Below are positions 9,045 to 18,413 of a stretch of DNA of 64,000 nt, in pieces (within the stretch, counting starts at the first letter, position 1; each line of letters opens with the position of its first letter). Origin of the DNA: Pseudomonadota bacterium (GTDB taxonomy: Bacteria > Pseudomonadota > Gammaproteobacteria > Burkholderiales > Methylophilaceae). A model generated the notes under the pieces. The model was not told the DNA's origin. It ran no database searches and saw only the letters and a list, made by a program, of their open reading frames with translations. The stretch is taken from assembly GCA_029563075.1 (NCBI GenBank), contig JAKQTN010000050.1, forward strand, positions 96,845-160,844, read 5' to 3'. The translations under genes were made by a program, and so were the position numbers.

Positions 9045-9076
9045 TAAAAAAACGGCGCTTTATTGCAAGCGCCGTT
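9045..9076 (-). terminator. Rho-independent terminator after ihfB
   Basis: On the minus strand, AACGGCGCTT and AAGCGCCGTT pair in a 10-bp stem with a 6-nt loop, followed by a run of T's (the A-run at 9046-9052 on the plus strand). It separates the rpsA-ihfB transcript from lapB-pyrF. Confidence 0.9.
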
Positions 9077-9107
9077 TATTGAAACAGAACAAATGTAGGT
9101 TACAGCT

Positions 9108-9392
9108 TTATGAAGCTGAGTCCACACGATCACGTAATTCTTTGCCTGCTTTAAAGTGAGGTACATGCTTTGCAGGCACCTGCACTTTGCTGCCAGTTTT
9201 TGGATTACGCCCTAAACGCGGCGGACGATAATTCAGACTGAAACTACCAAACCCACGGATTTCGATGCGTTCTCCAGTCGATAAGTTGTCGGTCATCGCA
9301 TCTAAAATCGCTTTGACTGACAACTCGGCATCCTTCACTACTAATTGCGGAAAGCGCTCTGCTAATAGATTAATTAATTCAGACTTTGTCAT
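9108..9392 (-). CDS. ihfB: Integration host factor subunit beta
   Basis: Small DNA-bending protein that with IhfA forms the IHF heterodimer, acting in nucleoid structure, sigma-54 promoters and recombination. The 94-residue sequence is a complete HU/IHF fold: [11 protein letters not shown] start, [20 protein letters not shown], and the beta-arm [20 protein letters not shown] with the intercalating Pro at NPKTG. The rpsA-ihfB neighbourhood is standard in Proteobacteria. IHF is relevant to the sigma-54 amt promoter at 29.5 kb. Confidence 0.96.
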   Translation of the reverse strand: MTKSELINLLAERFPQLVVKDAELSVKAILDAMTDNLSTGERIEIRGFGSFSLNYRPPRLGRNPKTGSKVQVPAKHVPHFKAGKELRDRVDSAS

Positions 9393-9431
9393 GGCTTATG
9401 CTTGCCTTTTTAGTTTAATTTTAAAAAACTA

Positions 9432-10943
9432 TTATTTCTTGCTGTCTAATTTAGCTTTGAGCAATGCGCCAAGATTGGTAGTACCGGCTGCGGCAGCATT
9501 ATCTTCGGCCTTAGTGTCCTCTGCCTTGGTTTTTGCTGATTTAGCTTTTGGTTTGACCGCTTTTTCTTCAGTAGAAGCAGATGAAGCACCTGATGGATCT
9601 TCAGTTAGCTGTTTCACGCCCAAAGAAATGCGTTCTTTTTCCACATCAATGGCCAGGATCACGGCTTGTAACTCATCCCCTTTTTTGAAGTTACGAATCG
9701 CTTCTTCGCCGGTCTGTGTCCAAGACAGGTCAGACAAATGCACTAAACCATCGATACCGCCTGGCAAGCCAATAAATACGCCAAAGTCGGTGATAGACTT
9801 GATTTGACCGGAAACTTTGTCGCCCTTGGCGTGGGTGGCTGAGAAGTCATCCCATGGATTCGGCTTACATTGTTTCATGCCGAGTGATAAACGACGGCGA
9901 TCTTCGTCAATCTCAAGAATCATCACTTCCACTTCGTCGCCCAATTGTGCGATTTTGCCCGGATGGATATTTTTGTTGGTCCAGTCCATTTCTGAAACGT
10001 GTACCAAACCTTCGATGCCTGGCTCTACTTCAACAAACGCGCCGTAATCTGTCAGGTTTGAAACCTTGCCGAATAAGCGTGTGCCTACTGGGTAACGGCG
10101 TGTTAATGCCACCCATGGATCATCGCCTAATTGTTTGATGCCGAGTGAAACGCGATTTTTTTCTTGATCGAATTTCAGGATTTTCGCTTCAACTTCTTCG
10201 CCAACTGTGAGTACTTCAGATGGGTGTTTGACGCGGCGCCATGCCAAGTCGGTGATATGAAGCAAGCCGTCAATGCCGCCTAAATCCACAAATGCACCGT
10301 AATCGGTGATGTTTTTAACGATGCCTTTAACAACAGCGCCTTCTGTCAGCGTGCCCATCAAGGCTTCGCGATCAGCGCCCATGCTGACTTCCATCACGGC
10401 ACGGCGGGAAACCACGATGTTGTTACGTTTGCGGTCTAATTTGATTACTTTGAAATCCCATTCTTTATTTTCGAATGGTGTAGTGTCCTTCACAGGGCGT
10501 ACGTCAACCAATGAACCTGGCAGGAATGCCATGATGCCATTGACCGAAACGCGCAGGCCACCTTTAACTTTACCGCTCACAAAGCCTTTAACAACACGGC
10601 CTTCGTTCATTGCATCTTCCAAATCAAGCCAGGCTTCCATTTTCTTCGCTTTTTCGCGAGAAAGTTGAGTAGAGCCAAAGCCGTCTTCGAGCTTTTCGAT
10701 ACATACCTTTACGAAGTCGCCTACGGCAACTTCAAGCTCGCCTTGAGCGTTTTTGAATTCGTTAGCGTCGATCACGCTTTCAGATTTAAGACCCGCATTC
10801 ACGATGACATGGTCGTTATCGATTGAAACAACCTCGGCGGTGATTACCTCGCCAGAGCGCATTTCTTGGCGCGCTAAGCTTTCTTCAAAAAGCGCGGCAA
10901 AGGATTCCATTGAAGATGGAGTTGATTTAGAAGTAGAAGCCAT
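9432..10943 (-). CDS. rpsA: 30S ribosomal protein S1 (five S1 domains)
   Basis: Binds mRNA on the small subunit and helps initiation on structured or SD-poor messages. Five OB-fold S1 domains can be traced at about residues 18-88, 103-170, 190-258, 275-345 and 362-433; domains 3-5 carry the typical TDYGAFV or TDFGVFI signatures. E. coli S1 has six domains and 557 residues. Here, after domain 5, the sequence passes into a Lys/Ala/Glu-rich linker and ends in [17 protein letters not shown], giving 503 residues. So the sixth domain seems to be missing while the terminal peptide remains. The start ATG at 10943 lies about 90 nt after a good promoter, with a leader hairpin between. Confidence 0.95.
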   Translation of the reverse strand: MASTSKSTPSSMESFAALFEESLARQEMRSGEVITAEVVSIDNDHVIVNAGLKSESVIDANEFKNAQGELEVAVGDFVKVCIEKLEDGFGSTQLSREKAKKMEAWLDLEDAMNEGRVVKGFVSGKVKGGLRVSVNGIMAFLPGSLVDVRPVKDTTPFENKEWDFKVIKLDRKRNNIVVSRRAVMEVSMGADREALMGTLTEGAVVKGIVKNITDYGAFVDLGGIDGLLHITDLAWRRVKHPSEVLTVGEEVEAKILKFDQEKNRVSLGIKQLGDDPWVALTRRYPVGTRLFGKVSNLTDYGAFVEVEPGIEGLVHVSEMDWTNKNIHPGKIAQLGDEVEVMILEIDEDRRRLSLGMKQCKPNPWDDFSATHAKGDKVSGQIKSITDFGVFIGLPGGIDGLVHLSDLSWTQTGEEAIRNFKKGDELQAVILAIDVEKERISLGVKQLTEDPSGASSASTEEKAVKPKAKSAKTKAEDTKAEDNAAAAGTTNLGALLKAKLDSKK

Positions 10944-10966
10944 TAAATTAAAGATACCTAAAAGTT

Positions 10967-10982
10967 CCCACCTAGCAGTGGG
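10967..10982 (-). promoter_or_regulatory. Leader hairpin upstream of rpsA
   Basis: CCCAC/GTGGG with a 6-nt loop lies 24 nt before the rpsA start codon, within the transcribed leader. S1 autoregulates its own translation in E. coli through leader hairpins; a similar role here is plausible but not proven. Confidence 0.4.
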
Positions 10983-11042
10983 GCAGTTAATTAAACGTTA
11001 TGTGCTCTTGATTTGAATGTGAGAACATAACACGAACCGCGC

Positions 11043-11071
11043 ATACTACACAAAAAATAGCTTATGTTCAA
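11043..11071 (-). promoter_or_regulatory. Sigma-70-type promoter for rpsA
   Basis: TTGAAC (plus-strand 11066-11071), a 17-bp spacer and TAGTAT (11043-11048) read towards rpsA. The spacing is ideal. It predicts a leader of about 90 nt. Confidence 0.6.
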
Positions 11072-11108
11072 TGACTTAAACCATTTTTAGCTAAATAAAT
11101 TAGAATTT

Positions 11109-11774
11109 TTATGAAATATTTTTATAGGCGGCGAGAACAAATTCTACGGCTTGGTCAATTGTGCGATGGGTGGTGTCTAGCAGGACCGCATCTGGCGTTT
11201 GAATGAGCGGTGCTGCGCTGCGCTGGCTATCGCGCAGATCGCGCTGTTGCAAATCGCGCAGAATCTGAGCGTAATCGGCGGCAAGGCCTTTTCCAATAAG
11301 CTGCTTGTAGCGCCGTTCAGCACGTACTTCTACGCTGGCGGTAAGGAAGATTTTGAGTTTTGCATCGGTAAAAACTACGCTGGCCATATCGCGCCCATCG
11401 GCTACCAGGCCTGGCGATTGGCGGAAACTTTGCTGCAAGGCAAATAAGGCGTCACGCACTTGTGGATGAACCGCCACCTCAGACGCGCCACGGCTCATTT
11501 CTTCGCTGCGTACCGCTTCGGTAATCAGTGCATTATTCAAATAAATTTCACCTTCTTTGAACCGAATTTGCAGCGACTCTGCCAGCTTGCCAAGCGCTTC
11601 GGCATGGCTCCACGCGATGTTGTTCTGTTGCGCAGCAAATGCCACGATGCGATACAGCGCGCCGGAATCCAGATAATGAAAGCCGAGTTTTTCTGCGACC
11701 AGTTGGGCAACGGTGCCTTTGCCGCTGGCAGAAGGGCCGTCAATCGCGATGACGGGAATAGGATTAGCTGACAA
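11109..11774 (-). CDS. cmk: Cytidylate kinase
   Basis: Phosphorylates CMP and dCMP to the diphosphates in nucleotide salvage and RNA turnover. The P-loop is [18 protein letters not shown], followed by the LID and substrate segments YLDSGALYR and [12 protein letters not shown]. No ATG exists upstream of the P-loop. The open frame reaches a TTG at 11792, but the TTG at 11774 gives the usual short leader ([13 protein letters not shown]), overlaps the aroA stop by 11 bp and has GAAGAG about ten bases upstream, so I chose it. Translational coupling to aroA is likely. The next gene downstream is rpsA, after a 165-bp gap with its own promoter. Confidence 0.9.
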   Translation of the reverse strand: MSANPIPVIAIDGPSASGKGTVAQLVAEKLGFHYLDSGALYRIVAFAAQQNNIAWSHAEALGKLAESLQIRFKEGEIYLNNALITEAVRSEEMSRGASEVAVHPQVRDALFALQQSFRQSPGLVADGRDMASVVFTDAKLKIFLTASVEVRAERRYKQLIGKGLAADYAQILRDLQQRDLRDSQRSAAPLIQTPDAVLLDTTHRTIDQAVEFVLAAYKNIS

Positions 11775-13077
11775 TTTTTGCAAACTCTTCAAAATAGTTG
11801 GGGAAAGTTTTTGCTACGCATTTTGGGTCGTTGATGGTAATCGGCACGCCACCCAAACTTACTAGAGAAAAACACATCGCCATGCGGTGGTCGTCGTAGG
11901 TGTCAATAACGGCATTGGGCGTGAGTTTTTCCGGCGGCGTGATTTTGATGTAATCCGCGCCTTCCTCAACAATCGCGCCCACTTTGCGCAATTCTGTTGC
12001 CATGGCGGCGATACGGTCGGTTTCTTTCACACGCCAGCTGGCGATGTTTCTGAGGGTTGTTGTGCCTTCTGCAAATAATGCCATGATGGCAAGCGTCATT
12101 GCGGCATCGGGGATGTGGTTGCAGTCTAGGTCAAAGCCCTTAATTTTTTGCTTTGGTGCTGTAACCATAATCATGCTAGAAGAATAAATGATAGGAATAC
12201 CAATTTTTTGTAATTCTTCGGCAAATTTAACGTCACCTTGTATGCTGTTGTTGTCGACACCCACCACACCTAAACCCATCTGAATGGGATTGTGGCACGC
12301 AATTGCGCCGGCAGCCAAGAAATAGGAAGCGCTGGAAGCATCGCCCTCCACGTCAATAATGACGGGGTTTTGGTAATGGCTGTTAGCAGGGATGGTGAAG
12401 CGTTGCCAGCCCTTACGCAGCACATGTACACCAAATTTCGCCATTAGGTTAAGTGTGATTTCGATATAAGGCTTGGAAATCAATTCGCTGACGACTTCTA
12501 TATCAGCTTGCTTGCCGGTTAGTGGCAGCGCCATCAAGAGGGCGGTCAAAAACTGGCTGGAAACATCGCCGCGAATTTTAATCGGTTTGCTCACATCAAT
12601 GTTGGCAGGAGAGATTTTAAGCGGTGGGAAACCTTCATTACCCAAGTATTCAATATTCGCGCCAATTTGGCGTAGTGCATCCACCAAATCGCCAATCGGC
12701 CGCTCGTGCATGCGCGGCACACCGGATAGCGTGTAATGCCCGCCGGATAAGGCAAGCGCGGCGGTGAGCGGGCGAAAGGCCGTACCTGCATTGCCTAGAA
12801 ACAAATCCACAGACTTTTCAGCGCTGCCTTTGTTGGGGAAATTGCCGTCGCAGCCTTTTACAAGCAGGCCACCGCTTGTACTGTCAATTGCAATGCCAAG
12901 TAGTTTTAGTGTGTCGAGCATTCTTGCTGTATCGTCCGATTCCAGCAAATTATGAACGACTGTGCCGCTATTCCCGAGTGCGGCCAGCAAAAGTGTGCGA
13001 TTTGAAATGCTTTTAGAGCCTGGAAGTTTTACCGTGCCTTCGGCGCGGCTGGCTGCTGGTAGAGTAAGTTGTTCCAT
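11764..13077 (-). CDS. aroA: 3-phosphoshikimate 1-carboxyvinyltransferase (EPSP synthase)
   Basis: Sixth step of the shikimate pathway: transfers the enolpyruvyl group of PEP to shikimate 3-phosphate. 437 residues, full length. The motifs [17 protein letters not shown] (about residues 20-36), [32 protein letters not shown] and the late [14 protein letters not shown] are the classic EPSP synthase signatures. It lies between tyrA (22 bp away) and cmk (overlapping) in one aromatic amino acid/housekeeping run. Confidence 0.96.
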   Translation of the reverse strand: MEQLTLPAASRAEGTVKLPGSKSISNRTLLLAALGNSGTVVHNLLESDDTARMLDTLKLLGIAIDSTSGGLLVKGCDGNFPNKGSAEKSVDLFLGNAGTAFRPLTAALALSGGHYTLSGVPRMHERPIGDLVDALRQIGANIEYLGNEGFPPLKISPANIDVSKPIKIRGDVSSQFLTALLMALPLTGKQADIEVVSELISKPYIEITLNLMAKFGVHVLRKGWQRFTIPANSHYQNPVIIDVEGDASSASYFLAAGAIACHNPIQMGLGVVGVDNNSIQGDVKFAEELQKIGIPIIYSSSMIMVTAPKQKIKGFDLDCNHIPDAAMTLAIMALFAEGTTTLRNIASWRVKETDRIAAMATELRKVGAIVEEGADYIKITPPEKLTPNAVIDTYDDHRMAMCFSLVSLGGVPITINDPKCVAKTFPNYFEEFAKIVS

Positions 13078-13098
13078 TTTTGTTCTATTTCTTTAGTG

Positions 13099-13962
13099 TT
13101 ATTTTTTGTTCTGTGCCCAGTTATTTCGCGCCATACTTGCGCGCTCGAACAAGGCTTGCAAGCCAGCACCATCACTATGCTCAAGCAATTTTTTTAGATG
13201 CTCCAATTCATCCTGGTAAGCGGTTAATTCACTCAGCAAGGCGGTTTTATTGGCCAGGCTGATGTCGCGCCACATTTCGGGGTGGCTACCGGCAATGCGC
13301 GTAAAATCGCGAAAGCCACTAGCGGCAAAGTTGAATAACTGCTCGGCGTTGGGGCGCGAGGCGATTTCATCTACCAGCGCAAATGCCAGCAAATGCGGCA
13401 GATGGCTCACGGCAGCAAAAATACTATCGTGCGTTTCGGCTGACATTTCACTGACATTTGCACCGCAGGTTTGCCATAATTGGGCAACGCCAGCAACCGC
13501 ATCCCTATTGGTCTCCGGGGCAGGTGTTAAAACGACGTTTTTGCCTGCAAATAAATCTTCTTTCGCGGCGGAAACGCCGCTTTTCTCCGCGCCGGCTATC
13601 GGGTGGCCGCCCACAAACTGGTTGAATTGGTTGCCTAAAATTTCTTTTGCGCTGGCCAGCACATCCCTCTTGGTGCTGCCTGCGTCGGTAATAAGTGTTT
13701 GTTTGTTAAGGTGCGGTTTAATACTTTGCAAAATGCTTCCAGTTTGCGCGACCGGTGCAGCAATCAGCACCAAATCAGCACCTTCAAGAGCCTCATGGAT
13801 ATTGGGTTCTGCGGCATCTATCACGCCAAGTTCAAGTGCTTGATTTAGACTTTGTCTATTACGCCCAACGCCCACGATGTGGGGCGCATGGTTTGCCTTT
13901 TTCAAAGCCAACGCGACAGAGCCACCAATCAGGCCTACACCGAATATGACGAGTTTTTTCAA
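13099..13962 (-). CDS. tyrA: Prephenate dehydrogenase (TyrA)
   Basis: Oxidative decarboxylation of prephenate (or arogenate) for tyrosine synthesis. Rossmann motif GVGLIGGSVALAL at about residues 8-20, then VLIAAPV, ITDAGSTKRDVL, GGHPIAGAEKSG (conserved His in the catalytic region) and SHLPHLLAFAL. The 287-residue length fits the stand-alone dehydrogenase. The start codon is TTG at 13962, with no ATG available before the Rossmann motif and only a weak ribosome site. The gene leads into aroA and cmk. Substrate choice between prephenate and arogenate cannot be read here. Confidence 0.92.
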   Translation of the reverse strand: MKKLVIFGVGLIGGSVALALKKANHAPHIVGVGRNRQSLNQALELGVIDAAEPNIHEALEGADLVLIAAPVAQTGSILQSIKPHLNKQTLITDAGSTKRDVLASAKEILGNQFNQFVGGHPIAGAEKSGVSAAKEDLFAGKNVVLTPAPETNRDAVAGVAQLWQTCGANVSEMSAETHDSIFAAVSHLPHLLAFALVDEIASRPNAEQLFNFAASGFRDFTRIAGSHPEMWRDISLANKTALLSELTAYQDELEHLKKLLEHSDGAGLQALFERASMARNNWAQNKK

Positions 13963-13997
13963 AAGAAAATTCTAAAAAATTTAAAAGCAGGATTGTA

Positions 13998-14816
13998 TCA
14001 TGCAGGTGCCACTTCATCAGAGGTGGGGATGATAATCCACTCCCCGCCCACCAGCCTTTCTTGCGGTCTGAATGCTTGTTTATATGCCATTTTTGGGCTA
14101 TCTTTAATCCAGTAACCTAAATATAAATAAGGCAAATCAAGGTTTTTTGCCCACTCCGCAAGCCACATGATGGCATAAGTGCCATAGCTGGCACGCTTAA
14201 TAGAAGTGCCATAACTGGCACGCTTAAAAGAAGTGCCGTAACTGGCTTTGGTTTCGGTCGCATCGTAGAATGTATAAACTGCCGAGACGCCGTCGCTTAC
14301 CACATCGATCACGCTGACGATTTTGATCTGGTTTTCAGTGTCTCTGAATTCCACCATCAGGCTTTCTACATTGCTTTCGCATAAAAACTGGTGGTATTGT
14401 TCGGCTTCGTCCTTTGTTTCGGGTGTGTTGCCTAACTCGTCATCTGCATGGCGCAAAGCCTGGTAACGGGCATATAGCTCAAAATGATCCTGATGGTAGC
14501 TTACGGGCATGATGCGCGCGGCTAGGTCGCCATGTAGCTTGAACGCACGCTTCTGGCTGCGCGTAGGTGCAAATTCGCTCAACACCACGCGCACGGGAAT
14601 GCATGCGTTGCAGTGTTCGCAATGCGGCCGGTAGGCAAACTTTCCGCTGCGCCGGAAGCCTTGCTGGATCAGCCCGTTATAAACATGGGCGTTTACTAAA
14701 TGGTGGGGCGCGGCGATTAAGCTTTGCGCGAGTTTATGGGGCAAATAGCCGCATTTATACGGCGTGGTGACGTAAAACTGGAGTTTGTGTAAGGCTGGCT
14801 CGCTTGGCAAAGTCAT
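13998..14816 (-). CDS. bpt: Aspartate/glutamate leucyltransferase (Bpt, N-end rule)
   Basis: Adds leucine to proteins with N-terminal Asp or Glu, marking them for ClpSAP. The N-terminal CGYLPHKLAQSLI and YRPHCEHCNACIPVRV carry the conserved cysteines of the ATE1/Bpt family; the C-terminal YLYLGYWIKDSPKMAYK is the acyltransferase signature. The odd feature is at residues ~190-213, where ASYGT occurs three times at a 9-residue period (ASYGTSFKR, ASYGTSIKR, ASYGTYA). Family members normally have one such segment (roughly S-LGTYA), so about 18 residues have been added by in-frame duplication; this helps explain the 272-residue length compared with ~235-250. The gene follows aat after a single base. 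Confidence 0.93.
   Translation of the reverse strand: MTLPSEPALHKLQFYVTTPYKCGYLPHKLAQSLIAAPHHLVNAHVYNGLIQQGFRRSGKFAYRPHCEHCNACIPVRVVLSEFAPTRSQKRAFKLHGDLAARIMPVSYHQDHFELYARYQALRHADDELGNTPETKDEAEQYHQFLCESNVESLMVEFRDTENQIKIVSVIDVVSDGVSAVYTFYDATETKASYGTSFKRASYGTSIKRASYGTYAIMWLAEWAKNLDLPYLYLGYWIKDSPKMAYKQAFRPQERLVGGEWIIIPTSDEVAPA
14175..14246 (-). repeat. 27-bp tandem repeat inside bpt (about 2.6 copies)
   Basis: Units at 14193-14219 and 14220-14246 are near-identical 27-mers, with a partial third copy at 14175-14192. The period keeps the reading frame and encodes the ASYGT(S)xKR repeats. Confidence 0.95.
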
Positions 14817-14817
14817 G

Positions 14818-15507
14818 CTAAAAGTTTACCAGTTTTGTAAGATTTTGCATGAATTCATCTCGCGCAATCTCACGGCCGCCGAAGCTGGCGAGCAGGGGTG
14901 TTTTCATCTGGCAGTCTATCATGCCAACACCCTGATTTTTAAGAAACTCTACCAAATGCACAAATGCCACTTTTGAGGCGTCGGTGACATGATGAAACAT
15001 GCTTTCCCCGTAAAACATGCGGCTGATTTTAACGCCGTAGCAACCGCCAACCAGCTTGCCGTCCAGCCAGCTTTCTGAACACATCGCGAAGCCTTGCGCA
15101 TGTAATTCGCAATATGCTGCAATCATCTGCCGCGTAATCCAAGTGCCTGGCTGATCATGCCGCGGCGTTTGACTGCACGCTGTCATCACTTCACGAAATG
15201 CGGTATTAAAGCGAAGCTCAAATAAATTCTTCCTGAGCGTTTTTTTGAGCGACGCTGAAATCTTTAACTCGTCTGGAAACAGCACCATGCGCGGGTCGGG
15301 GCTCCACCACATGATGGGTTCGCCTTCGCTAAACCACGGGAAAATGCCTTGTTTATAAGCGCTTAACAGACGCGCGGCAGATAAATCGCCGCCAATCGCA
15401 ATCAGGCCGTTGGGTTCGGTAAGGGCGTCAGTCAGCGGCGGAAAAGGGCAGTCGCCTTCAATTGCCGCGACACGTCCATTTTTAAGCTGGTAATAACCGG
15501 TGCTCAT
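14818..15507 (-). CDS. aat: Leucyl/phenylalanyl-tRNA--protein transferase (Aat)
   Basis: Adds Leu or Phe to proteins with N-terminal Arg or Lys, the other bacterial N-end rule branch. FPPLTDALTEPNGLIAIGGD near residue 25, the hallmark YKQGIFPWFSEGEPIMWWSP, and the late MFYGESMFHHVTDASKVA with IDCQMKTPLLASFGG are all present. The 229-residue length is standard. It forms a two-gene unit with bpt (stop and start separated by one base), so both branches of degron making are co-expressed. Confidence 0.96.
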   Translation of the reverse strand: MSTGYYQLKNGRVAAIEGDCPFPPLTDALTEPNGLIAIGGDLSAARLLSAYKQGIFPWFSEGEPIMWWSPDPRMVLFPDELKISASLKKTLRKNLFELRFNTAFREVMTACSQTPRHDQPGTWITRQMIAAYCELHAQGFAMCSESWLDGKLVGGCYGVKISRMFYGESMFHHVTDASKVAFVHLVEFLKNQGVGMIDCQMKTPLLASFGGREIARDEFMQNLTKLVNF

Positions 15508-15528
15508 GGCGGACTTAATCAGAGGCTC

Positions 15529-15738
15529 CTATACTTCTGCACCAATCCGGTAATCGCCTACATTATTCAAAACGGCATTTAGCGTTTCAACATCAGCCGT
15601 CTGGCCTGTAAGCCTTATTTGTGGCGGCTTTAGCGACACTTCAACGGCATCGGCATAAGGCGCTAAAGAGGCTTTTACTCTGGCAGCGCAATGATCGCAA
15701 GATAAACCTGAAATTGAGTATATTCTTTCTTGTTTCAT
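15529..15738 (-). CDS. Small heavy-metal-associated (CopZ/HMA) domain protein
   Basis: A 69-residue ferredoxin-fold HMA domain: IYSISGLSCDHCAARVKASL holds the metal-binding CxxC (CDHC), preceded by the usual Gly. Stand-alone domains like this act as cytosolic Cu(I) chaperones. A TTG-initiated form from 15768 is possible, but the ATG at 15738 has GGAAG nine bases upstream and gives the usual MKQ-type start, so I prefer it. It lies 21 bp upstream of aat in the same direction. No P-type copper ATPase is near; the only metal efflux system in view is cusCBA at 56-62 kb. Confidence 0.82.
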   Translation of the reverse strand: MKQERIYSISGLSCDHCAARVKASLAPYADAVEVSLKPPQIRLTGQTADVETLNAVLNNVGDYRIGAEV

Positions 15739-15832
15739 CGTGATAAACTTCCAGATCCGTGGTACCAAATAAAGTAGTAAATTAATAACAGCGAAGTTTA
15801 GATAATAAATTTTCTAGAAAGTTATTTATTTT

Positions 15833-16042
15833 ATGAACACTATATACAAAAAAACACTCAAAGGGGTCGAAGAGACCGCGCTGCGTAGCCAAGGTCTGCA
15901 ATTAAGGCTGCGCGAGTATCTTAAGTTGGTGGATGGTACAACATCAGCGGATGAAATTCAGCGAACACATCCGGATTTGATTGAGGTGGATGTCGTGCTC
16001 TCCGTGCTGCAGAGTGATGGTTATATTGAGATCCTGCATTAG
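15833..16042 (+). CDS. Hypothetical 69-residue protein
   Basis: Not recognised. A short soluble protein rich in Leu, Glu and Arg, with predicted helices around QLRLREYLKLVDG, DEIQRTHPDL and VDVVLSVLQSDGYIEIL. The helix-helix-helix then GYIE ending resembles a small winged-helix fold (compare response-regulator-like wHTH stubs), but there is no clear family motif. It is transcribed divergently from the HMA gene, 99 bp ahead of ygiQ. The upstream AT-rich stretch could hold a promoter. Coding status is supported by the clean start, codon usage like its neighbours and lack of any competing frame. Confidence 0.6.
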   Translation: MNTIYKKTLKGVEETALRSQGLQLRLREYLKLVDGTTSADEIQRTHPDLIEVDVVLSVLQSDGYIEILH

Positions 16043-16071
16043 GTTTGTGCAAAAATAAACCACATAACTCA

Positions 16072-16099
16072 TTGTAATTAAATAGAAAATGCGTAGAAT
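16072..16099 (+). promoter_or_regulatory. Candidate promoter for ygiQ
   Basis: TTGTAA, a 16-bp spacer and TAGAAT, ending 43 bp before the ygiQ ATG. Hexamers match 4/6 and 5/6. Confidence 0.4.
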
Positions 16100-16141
16100 G
16101 CGCGTTCTGGTTTTTATTACAAAGCCGTTTAATTACAAAGC

Positions 16142-18343
16142 ATGGAAGTTTATACCAACAGTCTAGCCAAACCTATTCACGCTTATCGCCCGTACTGGGC
16201 GAAGCGCTTTGGCGTCGCACCAATGTTGCCCATGACACGCGCCGAGATGGATGCGCTGGGCTGGGATTCGTGCGACATCATTCTTGTGACGGGCGATGCG
16301 TATATCGACCACCCCAGCTTTGGCATGGCTTTGGTCGGGCGTCTGCTAGAGGCGCAGGGTTTTCGCGTTGGCATTATCGCGCAGCCGGATTGGCAAGATA
16401 CAAAAGCTTTCAAGGCGCTTGGCAAACCCAATCTCTACTTTGGCATCACTGCCGGCAATATGGATAGCATGGTCAACCGCTATACCGCCGACCGTAAAAT
16501 CCGTTCTGATGATGCTTACACCCCCGATGCCGCGCCTAATAAGCGGCCTGATAGAGCAGTTTTAGTGTATTCACAACGTTGCCGCGAGGCTTATTCACAA
16601 GTGCCGCTGGTCATTGGCAGCATCGAAGCCAGTTTGCGCCGCATTGCGCATTACGATTACTGGAGCGACAAGGTACGCCGCAGTATTCTGGTGGATTCCA
16701 AAGCCGATATTCTCATTTACGGCAATGCTGAGCGCGCGCTGGTGGAACTGAGCCACCGCATCGCCAAAGGCGAAAAAGTAAGCGAGATTCAGGATATTCG
16801 CGGCACAGCGTTTTTGCGGAAGAGCATTCCTGACGATTTTATCGAGATCGAATCTACACATTTAGACAGAGTGGGTCCGGTAGATAAGCATATTGACCCC
16901 TACGAAATGAAGCTAGGCAAAGCCGATGCCAGTTGCGCAACGGACGATAGCAAACCTAAATCTAAATTGCCGGAAGGCACTAAGGCCATCGAAATCATCC
17001 GCAAGCCAAAAGCCGACAGGGCGAAACAAGTCGTGCGCTTGCCGGCGTATGAAGAGGTCACGCAAGACCCGGTTTTATATGCTCACGCCTCACGCGTGCT
17101 GCACCTGGAGGCCAATCCCGGAAATGCACGTGCGCTGGTGCAAAAGCACGGCGATCGCGAAGTATGGCTGAACCCGCCGCCGATCCCACTGACTACAAAA
17201 GAGATGGATTATGTGTACGACATGCCGTATGCGCGCAAGCCGCACCCTATCTATAAAAATGCAAAAATCCCCGCTTGGGAGATGATACGGTTTTCAGTCA
17301 ACATCATGCGCGGCTGCTTTGGCGGCTGTACTTTCTGTTCAATCACTGAGCACGAAGGCCGCATTATTCAAAGCCGCAGCGAAGAATCAATTTTGAAAGA
17401 AGTTGAGGAAATCCGCGATAAAGTGGATGGCTTTACCGGTGTGATTTCAGACCTAGGTGGCCCAACCGCCAATATGTACCGCATTGCCTGCAAGAGCGAG
17501 AAAATCGAGCAGTCTTGCCGTAAGTTAAGCTGCGTTTACCCGGGCATTTGCGAGAATTTGAACACAGACCACAGTGCGCTGATTCAGCTTTACCGTAAAG
17601 CCCGCGCCATTAAAGGCGTCAAGAAGATTCTGATTGGCAGCGGTTTGCGTTATGACCTGGCTGTGAAATCGCCCGAGTATGTCAAAGAATTGGTGCAGCA
17701 TCACGTCGGCGGCTACTTAAAAATCGCGCCGGAACACAGTGAAGAAAACGTGCTGAGCAAAATGATGAAGCCCGGCATGGGTGCGTATGATGAGTTCAAA
17801 GCTATGTTCGAGAAGTTCAGCGCCAAGGCAGGTAAAAAGCAGTATCTGATCCCGTATTTTATCGCCGCGCACCCGGGCACCACGGATGAAGACATGCTCA
17901 ATCTGGCCTTATGGCTGAAGAAATACGATTTTCGCCTGGATCAGGTGCAGAACTTTACGCCCACGCCGATGGCGATGGCGACGGCCATGTATCACAGCGG
18001 CAAAAATCCGCTGCGCAAAGTCACGGCGGATTCCGAGAATGTGCCTATCCCCAAAGCGGGCGGTGTGCGCAAGCTGCATAAAGCATTTATTCGCTACCAC
18101 GACCCGGCCAACTGGCCGATGCTGCGCGAGGCGCTTAAAAAAATGGGCAGGGCCGATTTAATCGGCAACAGCAAAAAGCACTTGGTGCCGGCGTTTCAAC
18201 CCGCGGTGATGGGCACTGTGCGGCAGTCGGACGGCAGTACGTTTACTCCAAAAGCAGGTAAACCAAAAATCATGCCCAAAGGATTTAATCAGATGAAAAA
18301 TCCGGCGCGGCCTGCGCACAGTAAAACCTCCAAAGCACGCTAA
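16142..18343 (+). CDS. ygiQ: YgiQ family radical SAM protein
   Basis: Large radical SAM enzyme of the UPF0313 family with unknown substrate. The [4Fe-4S] motif [13 protein letters not shown] (Cx3Cx2C) is near residue 391-400, preceded by the family-specific N-terminal half ([40 protein letters not shown]). The 733-residue length is typical. The C-terminal tail is basic (KPKIMPKGF... KTSKAR), common in this family. It stands alone, followed by the TraB/GumN gene after 70 bp. Confidence 0.93.
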   Translation: MEVYTNSLAKPIHAYRPYWAKRFGVAPMLPMTRAEMDALGWDSCDIILVTGDAYIDHPSFGMALVGRLLEAQGFRVGIIAQPDWQDTKAFKALGKPNLYFGITAGNMDSMVNRYTADRKIRSDDAYTPDAAPNKRPDRAVLVYSQRCREAYSQVPLVIGSIEASLRRIAHYDYWSDKVRRSILVDSKADILIYGNAERALVELSHRIAKGEKVSEIQDIRGTAFLRKSIPDDFIEIESTHLDRVGPVDKHIDPYEMKLGKADASCATDDSKPKSKLPEGTKAIEIIRKPKADRAKQVVRLPAYEEVTQDPVLYAHASRVLHLEANPGNARALVQKHGDREVWLNPPPIPLTTKEMDYVYDMPYARKPHPIYKNAKIPAWEMIRFSVNIMRGCFGGCTFCSITEHEGRIIQSRSEESILKEVEEIRDKVDGFTGVISDLGGPTANMYRIACKSEKIEQSCRKLSCVYPGICENLNTDHSALIQLYRKARAIKGVKKILIGSGLRYDLAVKSPEYVKELVQHHVGGYLKIAPEHSEENVLSKMMKPGMGAYDEFKAMFEKFSAKAGKKQYLIPYFIAAHPGTTDEDMLNLALWLKKYDFRLDQVQNFTPTPMAMATAMYHSGKNPLRKVTADSENVPIPKAGGVRKLHKAFIRYHDPANWPMLREALKKMGRADLIGNSKKHLVPAFQPAVMGTVRQSDGSTFTPKAGKPKIMPKGFNQMKNPARPAHSKTSKAR

Positions 18344-18413
18344 TCCCGATGCTCGGCTGAACTAAACCGCGCGCGTCAAAGTCACTACAGCAAGTTCAAA
18401 ACAAGAGAACAAT

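Noticed and set aside
14175..14246. CRISPR-like short repeats
   Set aside because: The 27-bp units are directly adjacent without spacers and lie in frame inside bpt.
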